Shown: positions 1 to 8,273 of the stretch, one piece after another
How the letters are laid out: the number at the start of each line of letters is the position of its first letter
How positions within the stretch are numbered: position 1 is the stretch's first letter
Source: Tsuneonella flava
Lineage (GTDB): Bacteria; Pseudomonadota; Alphaproteobacteria; Sphingomonadales; Sphingomonadaceae
Reading direction: 5' to 3'
NCBI RefSeq assembly: GCF_002870965.1
Contig: NZ_PHSO01000006.1
Coordinates: 248,001 to 312,000, forward strand
Length of the DNA: 64,000 nucleotides
The notes under the pieces: model-generated
The model's input: only the letters and a program-made list of their open reading frames with translations
What the model was told of the DNA's origin: nothing
Databases searched by the model: none
Position numbers and translations under genes: made by a program

Positions 1-410
1 ATGCCCATCCCATCAAGCAGACCGACCAATCCGCGCACCATATCGCGGATTGTAATCACCGGAAAACGCATGGCATATGGCTGCCCGTCCGGTGCAATAC
101 TAGCTGGCCCGGTCGAGCCCATGCAACTGCCGATTACGTTGGCACAAATGACATAGTAGCGACTGGTATCGATGGGTTTGCCCGGCCCCACCATCCGTTC
201 CCACCAGCCAGGTTTGCCGGTGATGGGATGCGTGCTCGCCAGATACTGATCGCCCGTAAGAGCATGCGTAACAAGCATGGCATTCGATTTGTCTGCCGCC
301 AGTTCGCCATAAGTCTCGTATGCGATCTGCACACCTTCCAGTGTCTGACCGCTGTCGAGCGGCAGGGGGGCAGCAAATGTAAGTGCTCTGGATGCGGACA
401 AAGTGGCCAT
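1..410 (-). CDS. metX: Homoserine O-acetyltransferase MetX, N-terminal part (cut by window edge)
   Basis: Transfers an acyl group to homoserine in methionine synthesis (cytoplasmic, alpha/beta-hydrolase fold). Only about 136 N-terminal residues lie in the window; the gene runs off the left edge. The translation shows the family's early features: the segment AYETYGEL, then THALTGDQY, then [14 protein letters not shown], which matches the conserved oxyanion-region motif of MetX. The catalytic Ser, Asp and His lie outside. The start is the ATG at 410; an in-frame stop lies about 20 codons upstream and no other ATG intervenes. It diverges from hisC, leaving about 110 bp for both promoters. Whether it uses acetyl- or succinyl-CoA cannot be told from this part. 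Confidence 0.9.
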   Translation of the reverse strand, partial: MATLSASRALTFAAPLPLDSGQTLEGVQIAYETYGELAADKSNAMLVTHALTGDQYLASTHPITGKPGWWERMVGPGKPIDTSRYYVICANVIGSCMGSTGPASIAPDGQPYAMRFPVITIRDMVRGLVGLLDGMG

Positions 411-522
411 CGTGCGGGCCGCTTGGGATGAAGCCGCGCCCAAGTCAACAACTCAGCAACGGGGCAGGCAAAGGCAGAATTTGTTCGTTTTGCGCGGCAC
501 ACGCGCTATGCGCCGCGTCACG

Positions 523-1632
523 ATGGCAGACAGCACCAATCTCAGCCCCACACCGAAGCCCTGGATAGAGGGCATTCACGCCTATATTCCCGGCAAGTCA
601 GCCAATGCGGACGGGAAGCCGCTTATCAAGCTGTCCGCAAACGAAAATCCGCTGGGAACCAGCCCGGCGGTCCATGCCGCAATGGGCACTGCCGTCCATC
701 CCAACCGATATCCCGATCCCGACTCGCGCGCACTTCGAAAAGAACTGGGAGCAAAGCACGACATCGATCCCGGCCACATCGTTTGCGGCACCGGATCGGG
801 CGAATTGCTCAACTGCGCTGTTCAGGCTTTCGCGGGTCAGGGAGATGAAGTTCTGTTCTCCCGCTACTCGTTCTCACTCTATCCGTTGCTAGCTCAGAAA
901 GTCGGTGCCACGCCTGTAATGGCGGAGGATGCGGACTATGCCGCGTCGGTCGATAATCTGCTGGCCGCTGTTACCGAGCGGACCAAAGTGGTGATCGTCG
1001 ACAACCCCAACAATCCCATCGGATGCTGGTTGCCGGCGGACGAAATTGCCCGTCTGCATTCTGGTTTGCCGCAAGACGTTTTATTGATCGTTGATCAGGC
1101 CTACGCCGAATTTCTGGCAGAGGGCGTGGACGATGGCGCATTCGAACTGGCCGCTCAGCACAGAAATGTACTGGTCCTGCGGACCTTCTCCAAAGCCTAT
1201 GGCATTGCAGGCGAACGCGTTGGCTGGGCGACTGGTGCCCCACCTCTGATCGATATGATCAACCGCGTGCGCGGTGCGTTCAACGTCAGCAATCACGGGC
1301 AGGTTGCCGCGCTCGCGGCATTGGGCGACGACACGTGGATCGCCCGCTGCCGTAAGGAAAACGCAGCCGAACGCGCGCGTTTCGTGGAAGCGATGGAAGC
1401 GATGGGCAATCACGGCATTCGCCCGCTGCCGAGCGAGGCGAACTTCGTGCTGGTCCTATTCGAAGGCGTGTTGACCGCCGAAGCCGCACTGGCGGCCATC
1501 GCCGAAGCGGGCTATGCCGTGCGCCACTTGCCCGGTCAAGGTTTGCCTCATGCCTTGCGGATTACCATCGGTCAGCGCGAAGATATGGATGCAGTGGCAA
1601 CCGCAATCCGGCAAGCGGCGGAGGCAGCGTGA
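523..1632 (+). CDS. hisC: Histidinol-phosphate aminotransferase HisC
   Basis: PLP-dependent class I/II aminotransferase of 369 aa, converting imidazole acetol-phosphate to L-histidinol phosphate; such enzymes may also act on phenylpyruvate-type substrates. Visible motifs are SANENPLG near the N terminus, DNPNNPIG, DQAYAEF, and the PLP-lysine motif TFSKAYG with Lys224, followed by GERVGW. The ATG at 523 was chosen because the reading frame further upstream would run over the divergent metX start and would add 40 residues unlike the family. The stop overlaps the tyrA start (TGATG), so the two are probably translationally coupled. Next to tyrA it may also serve aromatic amino-acid synthesis. Confidence 0.93.
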   Translation: MADSTNLSPTPKPWIEGIHAYIPGKSANADGKPLIKLSANENPLGTSPAVHAAMGTAVHPNRYPDPDSRALRKELGAKHDIDPGHIVCGTGSGELLNCAVQAFAGQGDEVLFSRYSFSLYPLLAQKVGATPVMAEDADYAASVDNLLAAVTERTKVVIVDNPNNPIGCWLPADEIARLHSGLPQDVLLIVDQAYAEFLAEGVDDGAFELAAQHRNVLVLRTFSKAYGIAGERVGWATGAPPLIDMINRVRGAFNVSNHGQVAALAALGDDTWIARCRKENAAERARFVEAMEAMGNHGIRPLPSEANFVLVLFEGVLTAEAALAAIAEAGYAVRHLPGQGLPHALRITIGQREDMDAVATAIRQAAEAA

Positions 1633-2537
1633 TGACCATAGAACGCGTTGCAATCATTGGTCTGGGGCTGCTTGGCGGCTCTGTCGGGCTCGCGATCGCG
1701 GAATACCTGCCGCAAGTCGCGACCACCGGCTACGACGCATCGCCTGCAACGCGCCAGCGCGCAGCCGAACGCGGTCTGGTTGGCACAGTGCACGATAATG
1801 CCGCCGATGCGGTTGCCGATGCAGATCTGGTGATTTTCTGCGTCCCCGTCGGCGCGATTGCCGATGTTGCGCGCGAGATGGCAGCGGCCATTCCGGCTAA
1901 GGCAATCATCAGCGATGTCGGGTCATCAAAAGCCGCCGTTTCGCAAGCCTTGGCGGACGCTTTGCCCGACAATTTCATTGTGCCCGCTCACCCGGTTGCA
2001 GGAACCGAACGCAGCGGGCCGGACGCAGGCTTCCCGGCATTGTTCCGCCAGCGCTGGTGCATTCTGACTCCACCAGAAGGCACCGATCCCGATGCGATTG
2101 CGGAGGTTTCGGCATTCTGGGAAGCGCTCGGCGCCAAGGTCGAAATGATGGACGCAGCGCATCACGATCTGGTGCTGGCAGTCACCAGCCATATTCCGCA
2201 CCTGATCGCTTATACCATCGTGGGTACAGCCTCCGATCTGGAAGATGTAACCCGCAGCGAAGTCATCAAATATTCCGCCGGTGGCTTCCGCGACTTCACC
2301 CGCATCGCTGCAAGCGACCCAACGATGTGGCGCGACGTTTTTCTGACTAATCGCGAAGCGGTGCTGGAAATGCTGGGCCGTTTCACGGAGGATCTGACCG
2401 CATTACAGCGCGCGATCCGCCGCGAAGACGGTCAGGCATTGTTCGACCTGTTCACCCGCACCCGCGCAATCCGCCGCTCGATTATCGAACAGGGTCAGGA
2501 TGATGCACGCCCCGACTTCGGGCGCAGCGATCACTGA
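1632..2537 (+). CDS. tyrA: Prephenate/arogenate dehydrogenase
   Basis: NAD(P)-dependent oxidative decarboxylation of prephenate or arogenate in tyrosine synthesis; about 301 aa. The N terminus has the Rossmann glycine motif GLGLLGGS, followed later by the substrate-region motif HPVAGTERSG and by SHIPHLIAY in the helical dehydrogenase domain. The start is either the ATG at 1632, sharing a base with the hisC stop, or an in-frame GTG one codon earlier. There is no ACT or chorismate-mutase domain, so it is a monofunctional form. Its 3' end overlaps the convergent plsC gene by 7 bp. Substrate preference cannot be read from the sequence. Confidence 0.92.
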   Translation: MTIERVAIIGLGLLGGSVGLAIAEYLPQVATTGYDASPATRQRAAERGLVGTVHDNAADAVADADLVIFCVPVGAIADVAREMAAAIPAKAIISDVGSSKAAVSQALADALPDNFIVPAHPVAGTERSGPDAGFPALFRQRWCILTPPEGTDPDAIAEVSAFWEALGAKVEMMDAAHHDLVLAVTSHIPHLIAYTIVGTASDLEDVTRSEVIKYSAGGFRDFTRIAASDPTMWRDVFLTNREAVLEMLGRFTEDLTALQRAIRREDGQALFDLFTRTRAIRRSIIEQGQDDARPDFGRSDH

Positions 2538-3229
2538 TTGAGCGCGTTGATCGCTTCCAGAACCCGCTGCTCCACCTCTTCGCGAGACAAACCCGGCGGG
2601 ATAGGCTCGCCAAAACGGTAGGTCAGCGTTCCGCTGCGTTTCCACCGGCGATGATACAGCGGCCCGCTGTTCACCGCCACCGGCACAACTGGCAGCCCTA
2701 CCAGCTTGTACAGCCCCGCAAAACCCGATTGCAGCGGCGCGCGGGCACCATGTGGAACACGGGTGCCTTCGGGAAAGATCACGAGTGGGCGGCCCTCCGC
2801 CGTTAGTCGCCGGGCTGCAGATAGCATCTTCCTAAGCGTACTGGCGCCACGCCCGCGCGCCACGGGAACAAGGCCGTAGATGATCCCAAGACGGCCCCAC
2901 CCCGGAATACGAAACAGCTCTTCTTTAGCGAAAACCCCCGGTTCATGCAGCGACATGGTCAGGTCGATCGCTTCGTAAAAACTCTCGTGTTTCATCGCGT
3001 AAAGCACTGGCTCGTCCAGCGGCCGCGGATCGCCTTCAACGGCCACATCGATGCCCAGCAATACGCGGGCGCAGCTACGATGAAAGCCGGACCATCCCCG
3101 AATGGCCTTGCGAAACGCCTTCGCTCCGAATGGCAGCGCCAGGAACACAGCCAGCACACCAAACACCGAGCCGCCATAAAATGCTATATAGAACAATAGG
3201 CTACGCACAACACGCATGATCTTCAGCAT
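2531..3229 (-). CDS. plsC: 1-acyl-sn-glycerol-3-phosphate acyltransferase (PlsC family)
   Basis: Membrane-bound LPLAT-fold enzyme of 232 aa that makes phosphatidic acid from lysophosphatidic acid. An N-terminal hydrophobic segment (about residues 7-35) is followed by the catalytic block KHESFYEAID, where the usual HX4D appears in the alphaproteobacterial variant with Glu, and by FPEGTR in the middle. It is the last gene of a tight cluster; its ATG lies one base after the stop of the upstream DUF218 gene. The cluster joins division (ftsEX), envelope (DUF218) and phospholipid functions. Alternative: another lysophospholipid acyltransferase of the family. Confidence 0.88.
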   Translation of the reverse strand: MLKIMRVVRSLLFYIAFYGGSVFGVLAVFLALPFGAKAFRKAIRGWSGFHRSCARVLLGIDVAVEGDPRPLDEPVLYAMKHESFYEAIDLTMSLHEPGVFAKEELFRIPGWGRLGIIYGLVPVARGRGASTLRKMLSAARRLTAEGRPLVIFPEGTRVPHGARAPLQSGFAGLYKLVGLPVVPVAVNSGPLYHRRWKRSGTLTYRFGEPIPPGLSREEVEQRVLEAINALNQ

Positions 3230-3230
3230 C

Positions 3231-3761
3231 TCAGATATCGATGAGCCGCGCCAGATAGCTGGCGATCAACTTGTTATATTCGAGGAACAGGTTGCGGAGC
3301 GAAGGGGTCGTATGCACGGCATCGCGGATAATCGTGACGCCCGATGGGAGCGCAGCTTTCAATTCGCCTTCCGCACGGCGCATATGCCAGTCAGCCGTCA
3401 CCAGTCGAATAGAGCGATAGCGGTGCCGGGCAACCCATGCAGCCGTCTCTGCCGCGTTGCTGCGCGTATCGACCGCGTTAAAACCAAGGGTAACACAACA
3501 CTCCATCGTCTTTTCCGGCACCGAGTATTGCGCGGCGAATTCCGGGCGGGTTACTTCGCGATCCACCCCGGTTACCAGCATCGCTGGCGCGCCACCGCTT
3601 TCGAGCGCTGCCAGCCCACGTTCAATCCGGCCTGCCGAGCCGGTGGGAACAACAATGGCATTGGTACGCCCGCCCTCGACCGGTTGCGGTAAGGCAATCG
3701 CAAACACGCCGAAGCCGATCATATAGCAGAGCAATATTAAGGCGATGAAGCGCACAATCAC
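3231..3761 (-). CDS. YdcF/SanA-type DUF218 envelope protein
   Basis: A 176-aa protein of the DUF218 (YdcF/ElyC/SanA) family, thought to act in envelope or lipid-carrier metabolism. One N-terminal membrane segment (about residues 2-20) precedes the DUF218 core: a VVPTGSAGRIERGL strand-turn, SNAAETAAW, and LVTADWHMRRAEGEL, the typical Thr/Asp-His pattern. The start was taken at the GTG at 3761, which overlaps the ftsX stop as GTGA; a longer reading would run antisense-like through ftsX coding sequence. Its tight position between ftsX and plsC suggests co-transcription with cell-envelope functions. The exact substrate is unknown. Confidence 0.8.
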   Translation of the reverse strand: MIVRFIALILLCYMIGFGVFAIALPQPVEGGRTNAIVVPTGSAGRIERGLAALESGGAPAMLVTGVDREVTRPEFAAQYSVPEKTMECCVTLGFNAVDTRSNAAETAAWVARHRYRSIRLVTADWHMRRAEGELKAALPSGVTIIRDAVHTTPSLRNLFLEYNKLIASYLARLIDI

Positions 3762-4699
3762 AGCATTCGCCTCAGTGCCGCCAGAACTGTCAGACGCGCA
3801 GTCAGCATTGCAATAGCAACGCCGATGAACGGAATCGCTGCAATCGCCAACCAATCGATGGGCCGCAGGCCGCCACTTGCCATCAGGCCCGAACCAAGTG
3901 CCGCGAATCGACTGCCAAGCAGCGATATCGCCAACATACCGATCGCCAGACCCACTGCTCCCCCGGCCACTGCATCAAAGCCTATCGACCGCTGAAAAAT
4001 GCGGGCGATCTGACCATCTGTACCGCCGAGCAGATGCACGATTTCAATCGTATCCCGATTGCTGCCCAGCGCACTCCGGGCGGCAAGCCAAACGGCGGTG
4101 GCACTGATGGCCGCAAGCATGACAACCAATGCGAGAGCCAACCACTGCAGCGCCTCTATCGCGCCGAATACGGGTTGCAGCCATCCTGACTGAGCATCAA
4201 CCCGTGCATCCGGCGCAACCGACGCAAGCGCAGCGCGCAGCGCGCTTAACTGCTCTTCACTGGCCGAACTACGCAGTTGCACATCGATCAGCGCCGGAAT
4301 CGGTACTGCCAGATCTCCACTACTGCTCTTGCCGAGCCATGGTTCCAAAAGTTCGTCGAGTTCGGACTGCGGCACAATCCGCAACCCCGTCACCTGCGGC
4401 AATTCGGCCAGAGCCTTCTCTGCCAGATCCGCCTGCCGCACCTTTTCTTGCGGCTGTGCAGCCAGGATCTGAACTGTCACTGCCCCCGACAGCTCACCTT
4501 GGGCACCGCGAGCCAGATTGGTCAGTGCCATCCCTCCGGCTGCGGCGATAACTGTCAGCGCGACCATGATCGCAATGACCCATGGCATCGGCCCAGCCAG
4601 ACGCGCCTGAGGCACGAGAGCAGCGGCGCGGTTTCCACCGAAACGCGCTATCCCTTTCGCTGTGTTGCCTTTGACGACAGGTGGCTTCTTCACGCTCAT
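3758..4699 (-). CDS. ftsX: Cell-division ABC permease FtsX
   Basis: Integral membrane partner of FtsE that controls peptidoglycan hydrolysis at the septum. It has 313 aa: a basic cytoplasmic N terminus, TM1 at about residues 38-62, a periplasmic domain to about residue 180, then three C-terminal TM helices with SALGSNRDTIEIVHLLGGTD-like coupling sequence between them (typical FtsX FtsE-contact region). The ATG overlaps the ftsE stop by 4 bp (ATGA), the usual ftsEX arrangement. The length is near that expected for alphaproteobacteria. Confidence 0.93.
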   Translation of the reverse strand: MSVKKPPVVKGNTAKGIARFGGNRAAALVPQARLAGPMPWVIAIMVALTVIAAAGGMALTNLARGAQGELSGAVTVQILAAQPQEKVRQADLAEKALAELPQVTGLRIVPQSELDELLEPWLGKSSSGDLAVPIPALIDVQLRSSASEEQLSALRAALASVAPDARVDAQSGWLQPVFGAIEALQWLALALVVMLAAISATAVWLAARSALGSNRDTIEIVHLLGGTDGQIARIFQRSIGFDAVAGGAVGLAIGMLAISLLGSRFAALGSGLMASGGLRPIDWLAIAAIPFIGVAIAMLTARLTVLAALRRML

Positions 4700-5418
4700 C
4701 CCGCATTTTCCCGGCGAGGGGGATAACGCAACGCGCCAGTAGGGTCGGACAGCCGCCCTTTGTCGAGGCGCATAATCATCGACCCTGAAACCTTACGAAG
4801 TAAATGTACATCGTGGGTTGCGACGACGACTGTCGTCCCAAGTCGATTGAGAGCTTCAAACAGCCGCAACAGTTTAAGCGCCATTTCCGGATCGACATTT
4901 CCGGTGGGTTCGTCAGCCAGCAGCATATCGGGCCTGCCAATCACAGCGCGGGCGATAGCGACCCTCTGCCGCTCGCCCCCCGAAAGCGTCGCGGGTTTTG
5001 CCTCCTTGCGATGCGACAGGCCCACCCATTCTAGCATGTCGTCCACCGGTTTGGCGATCTCCGCTTCCCGCACACCGGATACCCGCAAGGGCAACGCCAC
5101 GTTGTCATACGCCGACAGATGCGGAACCAGACGAAAATCCTGAAACACAACGCCCAGACGGCGCCGGAAGGCGGGCAGTCGCTTGCGCGGCAATGTGACC
5201 GTGTCCGTACCGAACAGACGGATTACCCCACGCGAAGGCCGCTGAGCGAGATAAAGCAATTTCAGTAGCGATGTTTTCCCTGCGCCACTTGCCCCCGTCA
5301 GGAAATAGAAACTGCCCGGATGCAACGTGAACGAGACATCGCTCAACACCTCCCGGTCGGCCCCATAACGCAGCCCGACATTGTCAAACGTCACGATATC
5401 GCGCCCACGGTCGGTCAT
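4696..5418 (-). CDS. ftsE: Cell-division ABC ATPase FtsE
   Basis: ATPase subunit of the FtsEX divisome complex, 240 aa. Walker A is GASGAGKTS (about residues 40-48), the Q-loop is FQDFRL, the ABC signature is LSGGERQRVAIARA, Walker B is LLADEPTGNVD and the H-loop is ATHD. It is the first gene of the ftsE-ftsX-DUF218-plsC cluster, each pair overlapping or touching. It diverges from the zinc-ribbon gene across about 166 bp (5419-5584), which should carry both promoters; no clear -35/-10 pair is claimed there. Confidence 0.95.
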   Translation of the reverse strand: MTDRGRDIVTFDNVGLRYGADREVLSDVSFTLHPGSFYFLTGASGAGKTSLLKLLYLAQRPSRGVIRLFGTDTVTLPRKRLPAFRRRLGVVFQDFRLVPHLSAYDNVALPLRVSGVREAEIAKPVDDMLEWVGLSHRKEAKPATLSGGERQRVAIARAVIGRPDMLLADEPTGNVDPEMALKLLRLFEALNRLGTTVVVATHDVHLLRKVSGSMIMRLDKGRLSDPTGALRYPPRRENAG

Positions 5419-5584
5419 CGTGGTATCTGCCCGGTGTACCGGCAGGTTGGGGGAGATTGAAGCGCACAGGACATCGGCCCGGAGGCTATAGCGGCCCTTC
5501 GATGTGGAAAAAAGCCATCAACGACGTTCCTGAGCCGTTGCCACTATTGTTGTATTCGAGACGCTTGCCTAGGAATTAGGCAGG

Positions 5585-6463
5585 ATGATTATCGCCTGCC
5601 CCGCTTGTTCCACGCGATATGTCGTGCCCGATACCGCCATAGGTGTCGAAGGGCGCACTGTGCGTTGCGCGAAATGCAGACATAGCTGGTTTCAGGAAGG
5701 GCAAACTGCGGAAGCCGTTGCGATTGCAACGGAAACGCAGGGTTCTCCGGCTACACCGCAGGCACAATCAGCAACGCCGCCTCAGGCAGAAGCACGCCCT
5801 GCACCGACCCCGCAACAAACCGAACAGCCTACGCCTCAGGATATCGACTCACCGCGCGAAAAATCCGGGGACATTGCTGCAGAAGGTCCGCCAGCATCTG
5901 ACGCAGACGACACACCTGCGCCAGAAAATGTGGCACCGGCACCAACGGGTGTCGAATCATCACCGCCGCCGCCCGTTGCAGTTTACGATGATGATGCCGT
6001 ATCGCAGTTCGATTATGAGCCGCCCTTCAGGCCGCGACGCAATACGCTGAAATTATGGACGGCCGCGGCCGCCTTTTTCGCGGCTTGTGCGCTGGGGGCG
6101 GTGGTTGCGGTGAGTTATTGGGGCGTACCCGATTGGGTTCCGATCAGTCAGCCTACGTTCGCCGCCGGACAGCCCGACCTCGTACTCAGCTTCCCACCCG
6201 ACCGACAGGAACGGCGGACATTGCCGAATGGCACCGAGTATTTCGGTGCCAGCGGAACGGTTAAAAATGTCGGTCGCGAAACAATGCGCGTGCCGTCTAT
6301 TCTGATCGTTCTGCGCGATGCACGGGAACGGATCGTTTATAGCTGGGAAGTCGCGCCGCCCAAGTCCAAACTGGCCCCCGGCGAAACGATGACGATCAAC
6401 GAAGCGGTGACGGATGTTCCCAAGTCGGCCAGAATTGCGGAAATTGGCTGGAAGCCCAGCTAA
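5585..6463 (+). CDS. MJ0042-type zinc-ribbon membrane protein
   Basis: A 292-aa protein. The first about 36 residues form a zinc ribbon with two CxxC pairs (CPACSTRYVVP and CAKCRHSW), the MJ0042 family signature. A Pro/Ala/Gln/Thr-rich, probably disordered linker covers residues 40-150, a single TM helix lies near 160-185, and a C-terminal domain resembling the DUF3426 region, with a conserved-looking VKNVGRE/VAPPKSKLAPGE pattern, is probably periplasmic. The AGGA-rich sequence just upstream supports the ATG. Its function is unknown; in alphaproteobacteria it is often adjacent to ftsE and may be linked to the division envelope. Confidence 0.82.
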   Translation: MIIACPACSTRYVVPDTAIGVEGRTVRCAKCRHSWFQEGQTAEAVAIATETQGSPATPQAQSATPPQAEARPAPTPQQTEQPTPQDIDSPREKSGDIAAEGPPASDADDTPAPENVAPAPTGVESSPPPPVAVYDDDAVSQFDYEPPFRPRRNTLKLWTAAAAFFAACALGAVVAVSYWGVPDWVPISQPTFAAGQPDLVLSFPPDRQERRTLPNGTEYFGASGTVKNVGRETMRVPSILIVLRDARERIVYSWEVAPPKSKLAPGETMTINEAVTDVPKSARIAEIGWKPS

Positions 6464-6482
6464 CTGTCAGACGAAGCGATAA

Positions 6483-8225
6483 TCAAGCGGCACGCCTTAA
6501 TGTCCGGCGATCTTTGCCTCTCGCGCTAAACACGACCATCTTCTCTCCAATTGTGCGGTTCCGTCCGCCTGCCTTGGCATCGTAAAGTAGCCGATCAACG
6601 CGCGCATAGAGCGTTTCGAATGTTACGTTCTGCGGTCCCCGTTCGGCCATTTCCAGCAGCCCCATGCTCGCGGTAACGGGCCGGTCCAATCCAACAACAT
6701 CGATTGCTACATGTCGGGTAATTGCCTGACGGCGCGCTTCCGCTCGATTGCGTGCATCGGAACCTCGCAGAAGCAGCATAAATTCCTCCCCACCCATGCG
6801 TATAGCCAAGGTATCTTCGTCTTCCCTGAGGGCGCCTGCCACCGAACGAAGGACTTCGTCACCCTTCGCATGTCCATATGAGTCATTGATAGACTTAAAA
6901 TAATCGAGATCGATAAGAGCACAGGCCCTGAACCCTTCCGCACGCAATTGTTCGAAATTGCGCTCTATAGCGCGCCGATTGAGCAAGCCGGTCAGCGGAT
7001 CACGCTCTGCAAGGTCTTCGAAGATACGGGTTTCTGCCAAGGCATCATCTCGTTGGCGCTTTATATTCATAAGCCGGTGCGCCACGCCGAGTGTCGCGAC
7101 CGCCCCTTCGACGACAATTGCTACGTAGAGCATCGGCATTGCTTCTTCGGGGCTAAAGCCAGGGAATAGCATCGTCACGAGCCGTATGCCGCCCATCGCA
7201 AAGAATGGCGTCAGCCCGATGAGCTTCAACTCAGCAGAACGGCTCCCTCGATATAAACCATTGATAAGAGAGATAAGCAACAGCACCAAAACCGGAATAA
7301 AGGCGGCATAATACAGCTTCACCTGAATCGCGCGCAAAACCGTGGGAAAGAAAGCATGCCCCAGCGCAACCGAGATCATCCACAATGGAACCCATCGCAT
7401 CATCTTACGCAGCACCGGGTTCAATTTGCCCGGCTCGATAAACGCTTCGGTAAACGCGCACATGGCTGCAACAGCTATCCCAAACGAAATCACCAGTCCG
7501 CGAAATAATTGTTCAACCGACAGATCGATAAAGTGCATCGCAATGCCTGATGAAAGCAAGCATTGGGCGAGCAGCGCGAAAGACAAAATGACGTGCCACA
7601 GAACAAAACGCTCCTTTAGCACCGGATAGAACGCGATATTGTATGCAATGGGCATCGCAAGCAGCCCGCAAACAATGGCGACCAGCAGCATAAAGCGAAT
7701 GGATCCTGGCTCGTTTATCGGGTTTTTGTCCAACAGGTGAGAACGCAAGAACAGAGAGGGATTGATCGGATAATCGAAAGCAACAATCACAGCTTCACTA
7801 TTTCGTGTCGTTTCTGGCAACGGAATCAGGAAACGATTACCGAGCGGTGCAGCAAGGATTTCTGCAGGGGTAACGCGTTTTTCCGCCAGAATGCGGCTGT
7901 CTTTATCGACAAGTGCCACCACGATATCGCCTGCGACGATAGCCACGCTGGAGAAGTAGCGCGGCACAGCCCCATCAGGATCAAGTGGGATACGTATCAC
8001 AGTGCGGTCGGGCACAAGACTGGCGGCAGATAAATCGCAACGCCAGCGGGCAGAATCCGCCAGCACTCGGACCAGAGATTCGTCCGGTGAAGAGGGCGCA
8101 AAGCAATCGGGCGTATACGATCCTTCAGCCTGAGACTGGCCTGAAAAAGGTGCATGCATAGCAGCGAACGCAGCGCAAAACGCCGCAAATACCGCAACAG
8201 CTACAATGATCCCCCTCGTATTCAC
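6483..8225 (-). CDS. Membrane diguanylate cyclase (7TM-DISM + GGDEF)
   Basis: Makes cyclic di-GMP from two GTP. The 580 aa comprise a signal-like N-terminal helix, an extracytoplasmic beta domain (about residues 35-180), seven hydrophobic helices (about 190-385) resembling the 7TM-DISM sensor module, a short linker and a C-terminal GGDEF domain. The active-site loop is intact as GGEEF, and DPLTGLLNRRA begins the domain. No RxxD inhibitory site is visible just before the loop, so product inhibition may be absent. No EAL domain is present. The start is the GTG at 8225, directly after a small hairpin. The ligand of the sensor part is unknown. Confidence 0.9.
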   Translation of the reverse strand: MNTRGIIVAVAVFAAFCAAFAAMHAPFSGQSQAEGSYTPDCFAPSSPDESLVRVLADSARWRCDLSAASLVPDRTVIRIPLDPDGAVPRYFSSVAIVAGDIVVALVDKDSRILAEKRVTPAEILAAPLGNRFLIPLPETTRNSEAVIVAFDYPINPSLFLRSHLLDKNPINEPGSIRFMLLVAIVCGLLAMPIAYNIAFYPVLKERFVLWHVILSFALLAQCLLSSGIAMHFIDLSVEQLFRGLVISFGIAVAAMCAFTEAFIEPGKLNPVLRKMMRWVPLWMISVALGHAFFPTVLRAIQVKLYYAAFIPVLVLLLISLINGLYRGSRSAELKLIGLTPFFAMGGIRLVTMLFPGFSPEEAMPMLYVAIVVEGAVATLGVAHRLMNIKRQRDDALAETRIFEDLAERDPLTGLLNRRAIERNFEQLRAEGFRACALIDLDYFKSINDSYGHAKGDEVLRSVAGALREDEDTLAIRMGGEEFMLLLRGSDARNRAEARRQAITRHVAIDVVGLDRPVTASMGLLEMAERGPQNVTFETLYARVDRLLYDAKAGGRNRTIGEKMVVFSARGKDRRTLRRAA

Positions 8226-8249
8226 GAGGATGATCTAAAGGCCATCCTC
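8226..8249 (-). promoter_or_regulatory. Perfect 7-bp hairpin abutting the diguanylate cyclase start codon
   Basis: On the minus strand GAGGATG and CATCCTC pair around a 10-nt loop, and the second arm ends directly before the GTG start. The only purine-rich, ribosome-site-like sequence (GAGGA) sits in the first arm, paired with CCTC. This could control translation of the cyclase, but one short hairpin may also be chance. Confidence 0.4.
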
Positions 8250-8250
8250 T

Positions 8251-8265
8251 TTAAAGGCTCATTAG
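8251..8265. promoter_or_regulatory. Possible CtrA-type site upstream of the diguanylate cyclase
   Basis: The sequence TTAA-N7-TTAG differs by one base from the alphaproteobacterial CtrA consensus TTAA-N7-TTAA. It lies 26-40 bp upstream of the cyclase start, a sensible promoter position. Such short motifs arise by chance, so this is a weak call. Confidence 0.3.
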
Positions 8266-8273
8266 ACTAGAGG

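Noticed and set aside
403-522. Longer hisC reading
   Set aside because: Would overlap the metX start and adds residues unlike HisC; the ATG at 523 fits family length.
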